DNA from: Nemopilema nomurai
Taxonomy: Eukaryota; Cnidaria; Scyphozoa; Rhizostomeae; Rhizostomatidae
DNA length: 64,000 nucleotides
Assembly (NCBI GenBank): GCA_003864495.1
Contig: ML133400.1
Location: 860,575-924,574 of the forward strand
Reading direction: 5' to 3'
Shown here: positions 1 through 12,200 of the stretch, in pieces
Position numbering within the stretch: the stretch's first letter is position 1
How the letters are laid out: each line of letters begins with the position of its first letter
Translations under genes and position numbers: made by a program
Notes under the pieces: generated by a model
Database searches by the model: none
The model's input: the letters and a program-made list of their open reading frames with translations, nothing else
Told to the model about the DNA's origin: nothing

Positions 1-2054
1 AGACAACGCACAGAAATTTCGTTGCTTACCAATAGGGGGCTAAACACACTATGATATCAATTACAGTAGAAGGGCAAAAAAGACAAATGTGAAAAAACTT
101 GAGCTTAAGACCTTTTGTTCACGATGTAGACTTTTGGCCTTTTCACTCCATATTATTGCATAAGATTTCTGGTAGCTTATGGTTTGCAGAATGAAATTTA
201 CAATATAATATGCTACAGAATATGTGAGAAGTGCCAAAAATATTTGAACAAATGAAAAGTTGTTTGTAGTTTGACAGACAGCATTCTAGTCCTAGTAAAG
301 CGATTATAGCATTCAAAAGCCATCGTCACGAAAGTTATACTTTCCTCAAGATGGTGGTAAAACCGCCAAAGAAATGTTTGATTTCTGGCGTTGCTTCTTG
401 ACAAAGATGGCATTTATGAAGGTCTCTTGACAGTGATGTGGCTGGACCATTTTGGTTCGGAGGCGTTCTGAATAAAACGGACCAACTATACTTGTTGACC
501 AATTATTTCGCCAAAGAAAATTTCGAGATTTCGAGCCCTGAAGAGCAAACCCTACTACTGCAAAAATTTTGGATGCTCGGATGCAGGTTTGAGGAATGCT
601 GGAAAATGAAGGAGAAGATTTGAACACTGGAATTGAAGACAGCCCAAATAGTGTAGTGGAATTGGGTGTAAAAACGCTCTAATCTGGACAAAAATAATAA
701 AGCTGAAACTCGGCACAAATTTTTTATTCTATGTTAGAAATTACCCGAAAAAGTACCATCAATTGAGCAACTTATATGGGATAACCCGACCGATTAGCAG
801 GGGCTAAAAACATTTTCGCTAAAAACTTTTTTCGTTAAAACCATATAACATGTACATCTTGTGAAAGACAAATGCATTATGTACAACTTTAACATGTTCA
901 CCGTTAAAGTATGCAAATAAGCAATTTGAAGGCGAAATAAACAAAAGTCCAAGGGAATATTAAGAAGGCGCGCAGATAACAATTAAATGAAATGTGTGCC
1001 TTGTGTAACGAGAAAGAAAGGAATGAGAACACATGCCCGAGTCAGTGACGAAAGAGGCTTTCCTGACTTACAAAGGTACATTTTATCATTTAGTGCTGGT
1101 GATGCTATTTAATAAATGTAATAAAGTTTGGATCATTTTAAGTCGAAATGTATTTATAATAGACGTCCATGATATATGCAGTGGTAATTTCTTCTTCAGT
1201 TACTTGAAAAGTCTACCTACACAATCCCCTATTGGTTTAGTCTTGGTTCATCATGACTGCAGAAGAGAGTTGGTTGACACAAGAAAGTCATCTACACCAG
1301 ATGCCTCAAGATAGAAGCTAGTATCAAGGGCGGATCCAGGCGGCTGCACGTCCAACCGTCAGATTTTGTGACATAAATTTGTGCTGTGTGCTGCGGTAAA
1401 TGTATATGTGCCTGTCACATACATATAAACAAATTAAGAACATAACAACACAATTCAATTGAAATTAAGAGAATTGTTTTGACAGTGAGAGGAGGGGCAA
1501 AATGTGAACATGAAAGGGTTTTATAAAGGTTGTTATCATGGTTGGGTTTAAGAAAGATTTTAAACCTGTTTTACTCAAGGGATTCTCTTGTATATCATGA
1601 CCTTAATGCTTGACATCCTTTCTTTTTACTTGGAAAATGTTTCCTATTTTCGTCTATTTTATATTAACTCTATGCAGTCATAGTGCTGAACTTCTGTTAC
1701 CTAGCTATGGAATAGAATTCACCAACAATTAGCTGATTTGACTTCAAATTTTCATCAAAGTTGTAAAACATAAATAAGCATGGGTTTGAATCAAAACTTA
1801 AAACATTCATATCCTGCTGCTTCATTTACTTTAATAAAGCATGAACAATTTATGATGTTGACACAACTCAAGAAAATACAAGTTTAATGGGAAGGTTCAA
1901 GGCTATTCAACCATTGCAATCTTTAACCACAAAAAATTTAACAAAACATTACTAATCTAACAAAGCGTCACCTTCCAAACTTAACATCCGGCATTCTGTT
2001 AAGTTAGTGGATCAAAAGTATGTTTCACATAAAAAATGCCCTCTTTGACAGTGT
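1..2054. other. Intergenic DNA, no gene recognised
   Basis: AT-rich sequence with only short, unconvincing open frames (the longest is 93 codons) and no recognised protein motif. A GGGCGGATCCAGG-like motif near 1328-1340 resembles the ends of degraded hAT-type repeats common in animal genomes, but no partner end was found. The right part may hold the 3' UTR of the minus-strand neuferricin gene. Confidence 0.5.
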
Positions 2055-2060
2055 TTTATT
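2055..2060 (-). terminator. Candidate poly(A) signal of the neuferricin gene
   Basis: On the minus strand this reads AATAAA, 58 nt past the neuferricin stop codon, a normal distance for a cleavage and polyadenylation signal. The genome is AT-rich, so chance matches are common and transcript ends would be needed to confirm it. Confidence 0.4.
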
Positions 2061-2117
2061 AACATTCCAGCACTGGTATCACCCATACCCTGCAAAATTG
2101 CTACATATAATGAAATC

Positions 2118-4817
2118 TTAAGATTTAACTTTGCAGGACACTTCAGATATTCTGCATCCATCAAAATGTTTCAATCTGGAGTCGCGGATATCCTTGTCAT
2201 GAACACAAGCACATCGGTAGTCTGACTGCCCTGGCTTGTAAAACATTCTTGGCAAACCAATCCAATCTCGTTTAACACCACCACTATGGAAAAAGATAGG
2301 CAAACGTTGTGACAGTCACAAAATCGGAGCTTTGAAACAAAGTTTTTGGGGACCTCTAAATTCAAGGAGAAAATGGTTGGGGATCTTACAGATTTCGTCC
2401 TCCCCCACTGTCTGGTGGTGGGTGTTGCCACTGGGGGTTGGAGCACTTGGCACACAGACATACTTTTGTTAGTCAGATATTTTTTGGTCAAATGCTTTCC
2501 AAAAATGAAATTTTTTGGTTAAAAATTTACCGGAAATTGTGTTTTTGGTCCCGCAAAAACAGTAGAACATCATTCCGATATTTCTAGGTATCAAATTTAG
2601 AAACACTGATATTGTTGGGTTTTTGTGAGATTTCCGTTTCTAAATCAAATGCTAATTTTATGGTACTTTTTGCTGATATTTTTGGGTCTTTTGCAATGAG
2701 GTGATAATTTTGGATGTCCTATAAACTTCTTGGACTTACCCTCATATGTATTTGTGCTGAGTGATATCACATCAAGCAAAGTGGCAGGAATAGGTTTTAT
2801 TTTGAACACAAGTGGCCACCACTTATATATCTTTGCAAGGATCTGAGATGTGAAAATTCTTATGTACTGAATGTAGAAAGCACACTTATTTTGACTTGCC
2901 TCATCACTGACTTGCCTTGTCAAAGCATCCTCATTATGAAGAGCATTTGGAAATGAAATCAATCACAAAGATAAATAGGATTATTTACATTTGCACATTT
3001 CTCACAAAAACAAGCAGTTACCTTTCATTTGTGCACCATACAGTTGTACCTTCTTCCTTGGTCCATCTTGAATTGCATTCAGGAAACCTCTGTTTATCTG
3101 ACTCATCCTTCTCTTTCTCTTTCTGTGCGCTCTTGAGTTTTCCACTGAATTCCTTTAAGACATTTGTTTCTTCACCATTCAGATTGTAAAAATTACCAAC
3201 AACTTTGCCAACATATGTATACTCATTTGCAAAAAATTTCTCCCAGTCTGAAATTGATAAACATTCCTCATCTGATAAACCATCTATGTTGTCAGTAAGA
3301 CCATTCTTATTAAAATCCCCTGTTACAAAAGCTCTTGTTCCATCAATCCCTGTGAAAAATATAAGGAGATACCTTTAAAATCATAGAAAGTCACTATTTC
3401 AAAGTTAAATGCTTAAGCAAAATTCAAAGAAATATCCTGGAGTTTATTTAAATTTTTAGCTGCCTTGAATATATTTAACACAAGGCAATGCTGGGAATGG
3501 CGTGCGATCGCATGCCAATGCCTTGGCACATGCATTCCTTTGCCCAGAAGTGCAGTTTATTGCACACCTTGAATAATCTGACCACTTCATTCTAGAGTGA
3601 TAAGTACTGTCCAATGTTGTTTCTTTATCATACTCCAAAAATTGATGAAAGGCTATAATCACAAAATCATTTCTATTTGACGGGGAGTTTGGAGAATGTT
3701 CTCATTTCTTTAAAAAGCAGGATAGTCATTACTTTTTCAATTTTAACACAAATTACAACAAGCTTGAACTTCATGAAGATAACTGGTTGTGATATGCTGT
3801 TTTCAATTTTCCATGATACAAGACTAAGATATTTGATGAGGTAAAAGTGATCAGTTAAAACTGACAGTCTTTTTCTTCTTTTTTGAAGTGCAGGCACTCG
3901 AAAGTGTGTGATGGCATATTTGGTATGCAAGTGTGTATCTTTGCAAGTGATCGCATGTGAAACAAATATCAGGCTTTGTATGCAAAGAAAACCAAAACAA
4001 GAATTGAAAGTCATTTATTATGTTCAAATAAAAAAGATAAAACTCTGGAGAATGACAATTCTATTTTGCTCTAATGAAATAGTAAAGATCAGTGTTTAGT
4101 ATCTTCCCGAGCCCCACCTTTAACCTCTGTTAAGCAACCATTCGAACTGATAAGATAAATAACTGATACTAACAGACATAGATGTGGTGAGTATTAGACA
4201 TACCCTGCTGTATGGCCATACCCTCCTTAATATGGCTAGGATAAATACATACAAAATGAAGTATACGCAATATAGCAAATAAAGAAAAATGAAAATTACA
4301 AAGTATCAAATCCCCTAAATGGATAAAGACAGGTCTTAATGTTTACCAAACAAACATGGTAATTTTCCAGGATTATTGTGGTGGTGGAAGGGTGGAAGCC
4401 ACTGTCTCCTCTAGCACCGCTATCTAATTAACCTGCAAAAAAGTAGATTCAAATAGGAAAGCTTTTCAATTTACCGGTGAAAAATGAATATGAACCCTCT
4501 TTTCCATAATGTTGCTGTCCCACAGTAACATCAAACACTTTTCCGAGGATAGCTACGTACAATTTCTCTTTGGTTTTCTTAGCACTATACTTGGCTAGTT
4601 CGTCCTTTGTAAATACCTTCTCTTTTGAAACCTCTCTCAAGGAATAAAAGTCAGTTGCAAACTTCACAATTGGGTCGTACTTCCACCAAAAAGGTAAAAT
4701 TACGGCAAGTGCAACCATAACAATGGCCGTCGTCATAAAGATGACAGGAATATCAGGCTTAAATATGCTAGACTTCTTTCTAGTCCCCTCTTCGACATGA
4801 GCTTGGTTGTCCATCAT
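2118..4817 (-). CDS. CYB5D2: Neuferricin (cytochrome b5 domain-containing protein 2) homolog, 3 exons
   Basis: Three exons on the minus strand: 4475-4817, 3022-3349 and 2118-2283. They join in frame (phases 1 and 2) to 278 codons plus TAA, close to the length of vertebrate neuferricin. Residues about 24-45 form a hydrophobic membrane segment (VIFMTTAIVMVALAVILPFWW region). A cytochrome b5-like domain follows, starting near VFTKDELAKY, with GKVFDVTVGQQHY and the exon 1/2 junction FTG-IDGTRAFVTGDF. The C-terminal part has the conserved cysteines and the LPRMFYKPGQSDYRCACV stretch typical of neuferricin. Donors are GTAAAT and GTAACT; acceptors are CACAG and CATAG. The family is a membrane-anchored or secreted haem-binding protein related to MAPR proteins, with reported roles in neurogenesis and haem or steroid biology. 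Two ATGs stand in tandem (4817 and 4814) and either could start. The gene lies just 105 bp from a large foldback element. Confidence 0.93.
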
Positions 4818-4922
4818 AGTATGAAATTGTCACACTTTTTTATCTCCTGATGAATTCATACCCATGAAGGTAGGAATGTAGAGGGAAGAGGGAACTCTAG
4901 AATGACCCAACCATAATGGCGC
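4818..4922 (-). promoter_or_regulatory. Short 5' flank of neuferricin left beside the foldback element
   Basis: Only 105 bp separate the neuferricin start codon from the outer end of the foldback element, so the 5' UTR and core promoter must lie in this stretch or inside the repeat arm. No clear TATA box or other motif was recognised. The role is inferred from position only. Confidence 0.3.
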
Positions 4923-7142
4923 GGAGCCCCAGAAAATAGCGGACCCATAAAATAGCGGAATCCCAGAAAATAGCGGAATCCCTTCTAGCTCGTTATTTAT
5001 GCCGCGAATGCCGATAATTGAGTAAGATAACCATGCTATGGCTAATTTTACGTGTTTCTGTCAATTTTGGGCACAAATAACGTTAAAACAACCCATTAAA
5101 TCAAAAGTTACAGTGTACCGTAAATTCGTAAACATGCAAAATCAACCGTTAAATCATCTAAAATTAAACAGAAGACTAAAAGTGACCTAGAAATGGCGAA
5201 AGCAAGGGAAATCCTTTGCGTATAGTGGAGAAAGAAGCGAAATTCAGGATGAGAAAGAGTTGTCCTAACGAAGAGAGAGTTTTCATCTCTGAAGAGTTCC
5301 CCAGTGTCATATGTCTGAGGTAGCTCTCCAAAAACTGGTCAAACGGCCACAACTCTTTGGATAAAGAAACTCTAATTTCCAAGTAAAATTTACAAACCTA
5401 AAAAGCTAAAGAAACAAAACTACTGATTCTACAGAAAATATTAGCATGTAGTGTAGTGGGCGGGGGAGAAATTAAATTTTTTCATGTTGAAGTTTCGGTG
5501 AGTGACCGCGTTGGCCGTTCCAGTTGGCGTACGAGTGGCCTTGCGCCAACCAGCTTTGCAGACGGCCGCTGAGTGAAATTTCCAAACTTATACTCTCTGC
5601 ACAAAATATAGGTGACAGTTCAACTGGGGAAGTGCTTTTTCTTTGGAAAATCCGTGTTTCAGGGGTCAGAATGTCATGGCTCTTTATGGAGAAAGCTCCC
5701 AGAAAATAGCGGAATTTTGAAATAAATGCAACAAATCAAGTCTCCTTGACGAACAACTGTTTGGAATGGAAGGAGATAGGTGCTAGTCACTCAACCAATT
5801 CATGAAACCATGTTGGTTACGGTTAGGAAGAAGTTTTTTATCAAGTTGAAGTTTCGGTGAGTGACCGCGTTGGCCGCGCCAGTTGGCGTACGAGTGGCCT
5901 TGCGCCAACCAGCTTTGCAGACGGCCGCTGAGTGAAATTTCCAAACTTATACTCTCTGCACAAAATATAGGTGACAGTTCAACTGGGGAAGTGCTTTTTC
6001 TTTGGAAAATCCGTGTTTGAAGGGTCAGAATGTCATGGCTGTTTTTGCAGAAGCTCCCAGAAGTGCTCTGAAAGTCCTGGAGGACCTTTTTTTCTTCAAG
6101 AGAAATATTTAATAGATACTTTCAAAGGGGCACAAAAGTTTGAAAAATGGGCGCCAGAAGGGCTTCATCTAAGCGCTTCCAGCCTTTGCTGCCAGCGTTA
6201 TTTTTTCTTTCTTCGCTCTCAACCATTATTGCTGTAAACTGCTAGAGATTCCTTTAGAGGAGAAGCTCCAAAAATTTTTTTCATTTTTCATTTACACTTC
6301 TAAAGCTCTAAAGATTTTAAAGGAATATAAGTTACCTTTTTACAAAATATAGCCCTGATGAGGATTAAACTTTGTCTTGAAGGTAAGGAGTTCTTCAAAC
6401 TTTATAGATAGAACATTGTTAATTAAATCTTTATGTCATCAAATTACACGGTAGATAGTTGAGGAATCTTCAAGTTTTCCAACAGTTGAAGGTTCCTTTT
6501 CATATACAAAGAAGAATGTGCAGATAGTTCCAAAGTAGCACCAACAAAAGATGCAGTTCAAGAAGCCACAGAAGCAGGCTTAAGTTACCATAACTGTAGC
6601 AAGCGACATCCAGTGAGAAAGATAAAAAGATTCATAAATTTGCAGCCTTGGCATTCGCGAAATTTACAAGGGCAACCAAAATGTGTAATTACATGTTTCT
6701 ATTGCAGGGACATATCAAATGTGGGACTTCTAGCGTCCATTTTTCAGAGAAGGCATTCTATGACAAAAACTTTTGCAACTGGAAGTAGTTGTTCGAAAGG
6801 GTCGCAGAAAGACGGATACTCTCATTGCCATGCTGAATCTATTGAAGTCATATTTTATAGGAAATATGAATAAGAACAGGAAATTCACAGAGAATAGACA
6901 TGGACATGGATGTTACCTATTAAAGACAAGACCGTAGGATGTCTCAATCGTGAAAATATAAATGGAGAACAGTCAATACACATGTTTTGTCCGAGCAAAA
7001 CTCTGATCGACGTGATGGGCGATGATGCATTCTGGTACCTCCTTGAGGTGGTTATAATAGCCCTGGGTTGTTTGGCTTCATAGCCGATAACTTGCCAGGC
7101 ATTAATAACTCACGTGCATCTTGTTTTCTTGAGCTTTGCCAG
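4923..7142 (+). repeat. Left inverted arm (2.2 kb)
   Basis: Pairs in reverse complement with 9234-12910. It holds two copies of the internal unit, recognised by GTTGAAGTTTCGGTGAGTGA at about 5489 and 5843; the second runs into the inner unique part near 6050. The inner end lies where TTGAGCTTTGCCAGG at about 7130-7145 stops matching the other arm. Short open frames here (for example 5524-5709 and 5971-6237) recur in every unit and on the opposite arm, so they are repeat artefacts rather than genes. Confidence 0.88.
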
Positions 7143-9233
7143 GTGCAGTTCAGTTGAAAGTCTGAGTTCTTTGCCTCTTACCGGATAGATTTTAAGGTTA
7201 AAAGTCTGTATCTGCTGTCTCGCTGCCTCTGCTACCAAAAGGCAATTTATTAAGTGGTTTATGAGACTTTGCTGAGCATAACCAATCAAAGTGTAGTGAC
7301 TTGCTGATTTAAATTTAGGCCGACTTTACTCAGCTGAGCAGAAGCCAGAACATGCACAGGCTAATGCAATGGAAGAAAAGTGCTCCAAAGCTCCAACAGT
7401 GGTGATTATAGCTTGAGAAAACTTGGGGGGGGGGGGCATCACAGATAATCCTGGAATAGGAGTTTGTGGACACAATGTATTTATAAAATAAAGCCTTACC
7501 CCAATGCAGGAGCGGGTACAGGAAAAATTTGAACAGGGGATATTGTTAACATGGGCGTCGGAAAATATTCAGGAATTTGTTACGAGTGTATGCTATTTAT
7601 ATCAATTTCTGACTTTAACTCCTGACAAGTAGATTCTCTGATCCTCTATTCACGCTCTATGAAAATTATTTCAAATCAATTGCATAGAAGAAGTACTAGA
7701 TTGTCAGGGCCCTGCAGAACTCGAAGCAAAAGTTTGTCTATAGGTTACTAGTGAAAGCTCTACCAATTTAAATTTGACTTCACTAATTATAAATTCATAC
7801 GCAATGAAAACAAATTTGTAACTTTCCTTCTTGCATAGCGAGTACTGTATTTTTTTCGGTACGGTCTTGTTCTTGCCAAGTGCTCTTGCTTCTTAGCTAG
7901 ATGTAAAATCCAAATTTAGCGCACACGTTGTGACTTTATTAGCCTCCGGATACTTTTACACACGTGTATTTAGAATGTGATTCATGCAGCATGTATGTTA
8001 CATGTAGAATAAGTTTTTTAGAGTGATAATGCTGAGAGAACGTTGAGCGAAGTTCACGTTATGCAGAGTTGTGCTTGTCACAGCCCTCCCTCCCCCCAAC
8101 TGCCCCGGGATTTTCGCCCCTGCAGATAGTCTGAACATAACTTCAGGTATCTATTTTCAGAGGCAGCACCACGAAATTGGCCTCTAAGAATCTAGATTAG
8201 TGATATTACATGACCCACCGCGGCTAGGTTCGACGCAAAAGAAAAGTTTTGAAATTGAACTCTCTAGAGTGGCTAAGAGAAATATTCAAAACACGTATTT
8301 CAAAATAGGCCCAAAATTTCAAAAAAGGGACGCCAGACCAGCTTCGATTTTGCGAATGGAGTGCCCCCAACCCCCCAAGTCTTCCACTTCTATAAGGTGA
8401 TCTGAATTTTCTTGTTTCCAAATCTTTGAAATATAGAATTAATGCATGCGGCAGTTAGGAGAGAATGCCCGAGAAAGTCATATCAATTATTGTTCTCTCT
8501 TTCGTTTTCTTAAACTTGTTTTTAAAATAACTTTGCAAATAAATGAATAACTTTTTTTGATGCTTTGGATGCTTTTCTTATTAGTTTCGTATTCAGTTTC
8601 GTATTTATTTGCACGGCCCACTGTAAATCAGTCCTTTAACTGACGTGGCCACCGTGCCTAAATAATTGATAATGAAATCAAATCTAATTGAAAGCTGTGT
8701 ATTAAGCATATGGGCAGAAACACTAGCTAATAAAACAAGATCTTCTTAGAAAGGTGGGGGGGGGCGCAAATGCAGGGGCCGACAAAGATTCTAGCCCCCA
8801 CTTAGAAGCGCCACTGAGCTCCATATCTACTTCAGGCGAAGAGTTTTCTTGAACATGTTCATCTTGACAAGACACTCCAAACGAAAACAAAACAGCACAA
8901 ATCACCATGATTGGAGTCAATAAGCTCAAGGAATGTATGCAACAACCAAGAGAATATTTTCTGCCTATCTACTTTCGATGCCTGTATAGCAGAAATGAAA
9001 TCCGATGTTTGATGAGGTTTGGTATGCACCACAGAAAACCTGGGAGGGAATTTCTCGTAAAAGCTGTAAAATCTCCAACATATGTGAAAGTGTCGTGTAT
9101 CACTTTAACTTTCTTTTGCCCATCATTGGAATACTAGACCATCAAGCAGAAGAGGGCATCTGATTGGGATACCTTTGAGGCAGACAATAACTGTATCAGT
9201 ATCGGTTTTAACTGCTTCAGTCATTTTATGTGC
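7143..9233. other. Unique spacer between the foldback arms
   Basis: About 2.1 kb without inverted partner sequence. It is AT-rich, with a G run near 7426-7436 and C/G-rich patches near 8085-8120 and 8755-8815. No transposase motif was found. The CCCACTTAGAAGCGCCACTG stretch near 8797-8816 resembles the terminal sequence of hAT-type miniature elements, but no opposite end was identified. Confidence 0.5.
8723..8929 (-). CDS. Putative short secreted peptide, unrecognised
   Basis: A 68-codon open frame whose first ~21 residues (LLTPIMVICAVLFSFGVSC) look like a signal peptide, followed by an acidic stretch QDEHVQENSSPEVDMELSG. From SGASKW onward the DNA looks like the end of a dispersed repeat, so if this is a coding exon its 3' end is probably spliced or replaced. 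No family was recognised. It is the only frame in the spacer with any protein-like character and it may be chance. Confidence 0.15.
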   Translation of the reverse strand: MSLLTPIMVICAVLFSFGVSCQDEHVQENSSPEVDMELSGASKWGLESLSAPAFAPPPTFLRRSCFIS

Positions 9234-12200
9234 TGGCAAAGCTCAAGAAAACAAGGATCCACCACAAGATGCACGTGAGCTGCTCCTTACAAATGCCTGG
9301 TAAGTTATCGGCTATGAAGCCAAACAACCCAGGGCTATTATAACCACCTCAAGGAGGTACCAGAAAGCATCATCGCCCATCATGTCGATCAGAGTATTGC
9401 TCGGACAAAACATGTGAACTGACTGTTCTCCATCTATATTTTCACGATCTATATTTGCATCCTACGGTTATGTCTTTAATAGGTAACAAAATGTCCATGT
9501 CTATTCTCTGTGAATTTCCTGTTCTTATTCATATTTCCTATAAAATATGACTTCAATAGATTCAGCATGGCAATGAGAGTATCCGTCTTTCTGCGACCCT
9601 TTCGAACAACTACTTCCAGTTGCAAAAGTTTTTGTCATAGAATGCCTTCTCTGAAAAATGGACGCTAGAAGTCCCACATTTGATATGTCCTGCAATAGAA
9701 ACATGCAATTACACTTTTGGTTGCCCTTGTAAATTTCGCGAATGCCAAGACTGCAAATTTATGAATCTTTTTATCTTTCTCACTGGATGTCGCTTGCTAC
9801 AGTTATGGTAACTTCAAGCCTGCTTCTGTGGCTTCTTGAACTGCATCTTTTGTTGGTGCTACTTTGGAACTATCTGCACATTCTTCTTTGTATATGAAAA
9901 GGAACCTTCAACTGTTGGAAAACTTGAAGATTCCTCAACTATCTACCGTGTAATTTGATGACATAAAGATTTAATTAACAATGTTCTATCTATAAAGTTT
10001 GAAGAACTCCTTACCTTCAAGACAAAGTTTAATCCTCATCAGGGCTATATTTTGTAAAAAGGTAACTTATATTCCTTTAAAATCTTTAGAGCTTTAGAAG
10101 TGTAAATGAAAAATGAAAAAAATTTTTGGAGCTTCTCCTCTAAAGGAATCTCTAGCAGTTTACAGCAATAATGGATTGAGAGCGAAGAAAGAAAAAATAA
10201 CGCTGGCAGCAAAGGCTGGAAGCGCTTAGATGAAGCCCTTCTGGCGCCCATTTTTCAAACTTTTGTGCCCCTTTGAAAGTATCTATTAAATATTTCTCTT
10301 GAAGAAAAAAAGGTCCTCCAGGACTTTCAGAGCACTTCTGGGAGCTTCTGCAAAAACAGCCATGACATTCTGACCCTTCAAACACGGATTTTCCAAAGAA
10401 AAAGCACTTCCCCAGTTGAACTGTCACCTATATTTTGTGCAGAGAGTATAAGTTTGGAAATTTCACTCAGCGGCCGTCTGCAAAGCTGGTTGGCGCAAGG
10501 CCACTCGTACGCCAACTGGCGCGGCCAACGCGGTCACTCACCGAAACTTCAACTTGATAAAAAACTTCTTCCTAACCGTAACCAACATGGTTTCATGAAT
10601 TGGTTGAGTGACTAGCACCTATCTCCTTCCATTCCAAACAGTTGTTCGTCAAGGAGACTTGATTTGTTGCATTTATTTCAAAATTCCGCTATTTTCTGGG
10701 AGCTTTCTCCATAAAGAGCCATGACATTCTGACCCCTCAAACACGGATTTTCCGAAGAAAAAGCACTTCCCCAGTTGAACTGTCACCTATATTTTGTGCA
10801 GAGAGTATAAGTTTGGAAATTTCACTCAGCGGCCGTCTGCAAAGCTGGTTGGCGCAAGGCCACTCGTACGCCAACTGGCGCGGCCAACGCGGTCACTCAC
10901 CGAAACTTCAACTTGATAAAAAACTTCTTCCTAACCGTAACCAACATGGTTTCATGAATTGGTTGAGTGACTAGCACCTATCTCCTTCCATTCCAAACAG
11001 TTGTTCGTCAAGGAGACTTGATTTGTTGCATTTATTTCAAAATTCCGCTATTTTCTGGGAGCTTTCTCCATAAAGAGCCATGACATTCTGACCCCTGAAA
11101 CACGGATTTTCCAAAGAAAAAGCACTTCCCCAGTTGAACTGTCACCTATATTTTGTGCAGAGAGTATAAGTTTGGAAATTTCACTCAGCGGCCGTCTGCA
11201 AAGCTGGTTGGCGCAAGGCCACTCGTACGCCAACTGGCGCGGCCAACGCGGTCACTCACCGAAACTTCAACTTGATAAAAAACTTCTTCCTAACCTAACC
11301 AACATGGTTTCATGAATTGGTTGAGTACTAGCACCTATCTCCTTCCATTCCAAACAGTTGTTCGTCAAGGAGACTTGATTTGTTGCATTTATTTCAAAAT
11401 TCCGCTATTTTCTGGGAGCTTTCTCCATAAAGAGCCATGACATTCTGACCCCTGAAACACGGATTTTCCGAAGAAAAAGCACTTCCCCAGTTGAACTGTC
11501 ACCTATATTTTGTGCAGAGAGTATAAGTTTGGAAATTTCACTCAGCGGCCGTCTGCAAAGCTGGTTGGCGCAAGGCCACTCGTACGCCAACTGGCGCGGC
11601 CAACGCGGTCACTCACCGAAACTTCAACTTGATAAAAAACTTCTTCCTAACCGTAACCAACATGGTTTCATGAATTGGTTGAGTTACTAGCACCTATCTC
11701 CTTCCATTCCAAACAGTTGTTTCGTCAAGGAGACTTGATTTGTTGCATTTATTTCAAAATTCCGCTATTTTCTGGGAGCTTTCTCCATAAAGAGCCATGA
11801 CATTCTGACCCCTGAAACACGGATTTTCCAAAGAAAAAGCACTTCCCCAGTTGAACTGTCACCTATATTTTGTGCAGAGAGTATAAGTTTGGAAATTTCA
11901 CTCAGCGGCCGTCTGCAAAGCTGGTTGGCGCAAGGCCACTCGTACGCCAACTGGCGCGGCCAACGCGGTCACTCACCGAAACTTCAACTTGATAAAAAAC
12001 TTCTTCCTAACCCTAACCAACATGGTTTCATGAATTGGTTGAGTGACTAGCACCTATCTCCTTCCATTCCAAACAGTTGTTCGTCAAGGAGACTTGATTT
12101 GTTGCATTTATTTCAAAATTCCGCTATTTTCTGGGAGCTTTCTCCATAAAGAGCCATGACATTCTGACCCCTCAAACACGGATTTTCCGAAGAAAAAGCA

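Noticed and set aside
11048..11950. Repeated 61-residue frames (MAYEWPCANQLCRR type)
   Set aside because: Identical frames occur in every ~358-bp unit and on the opposite arm. No coding evidence exists.
10570..12020. Telomere-like CCTAACC repeats in the right arm
   Set aside because: Only one or two short copies per unit arise from variants of CTTCCTAACCGTAACC. They are not tandem telomeric arrays.
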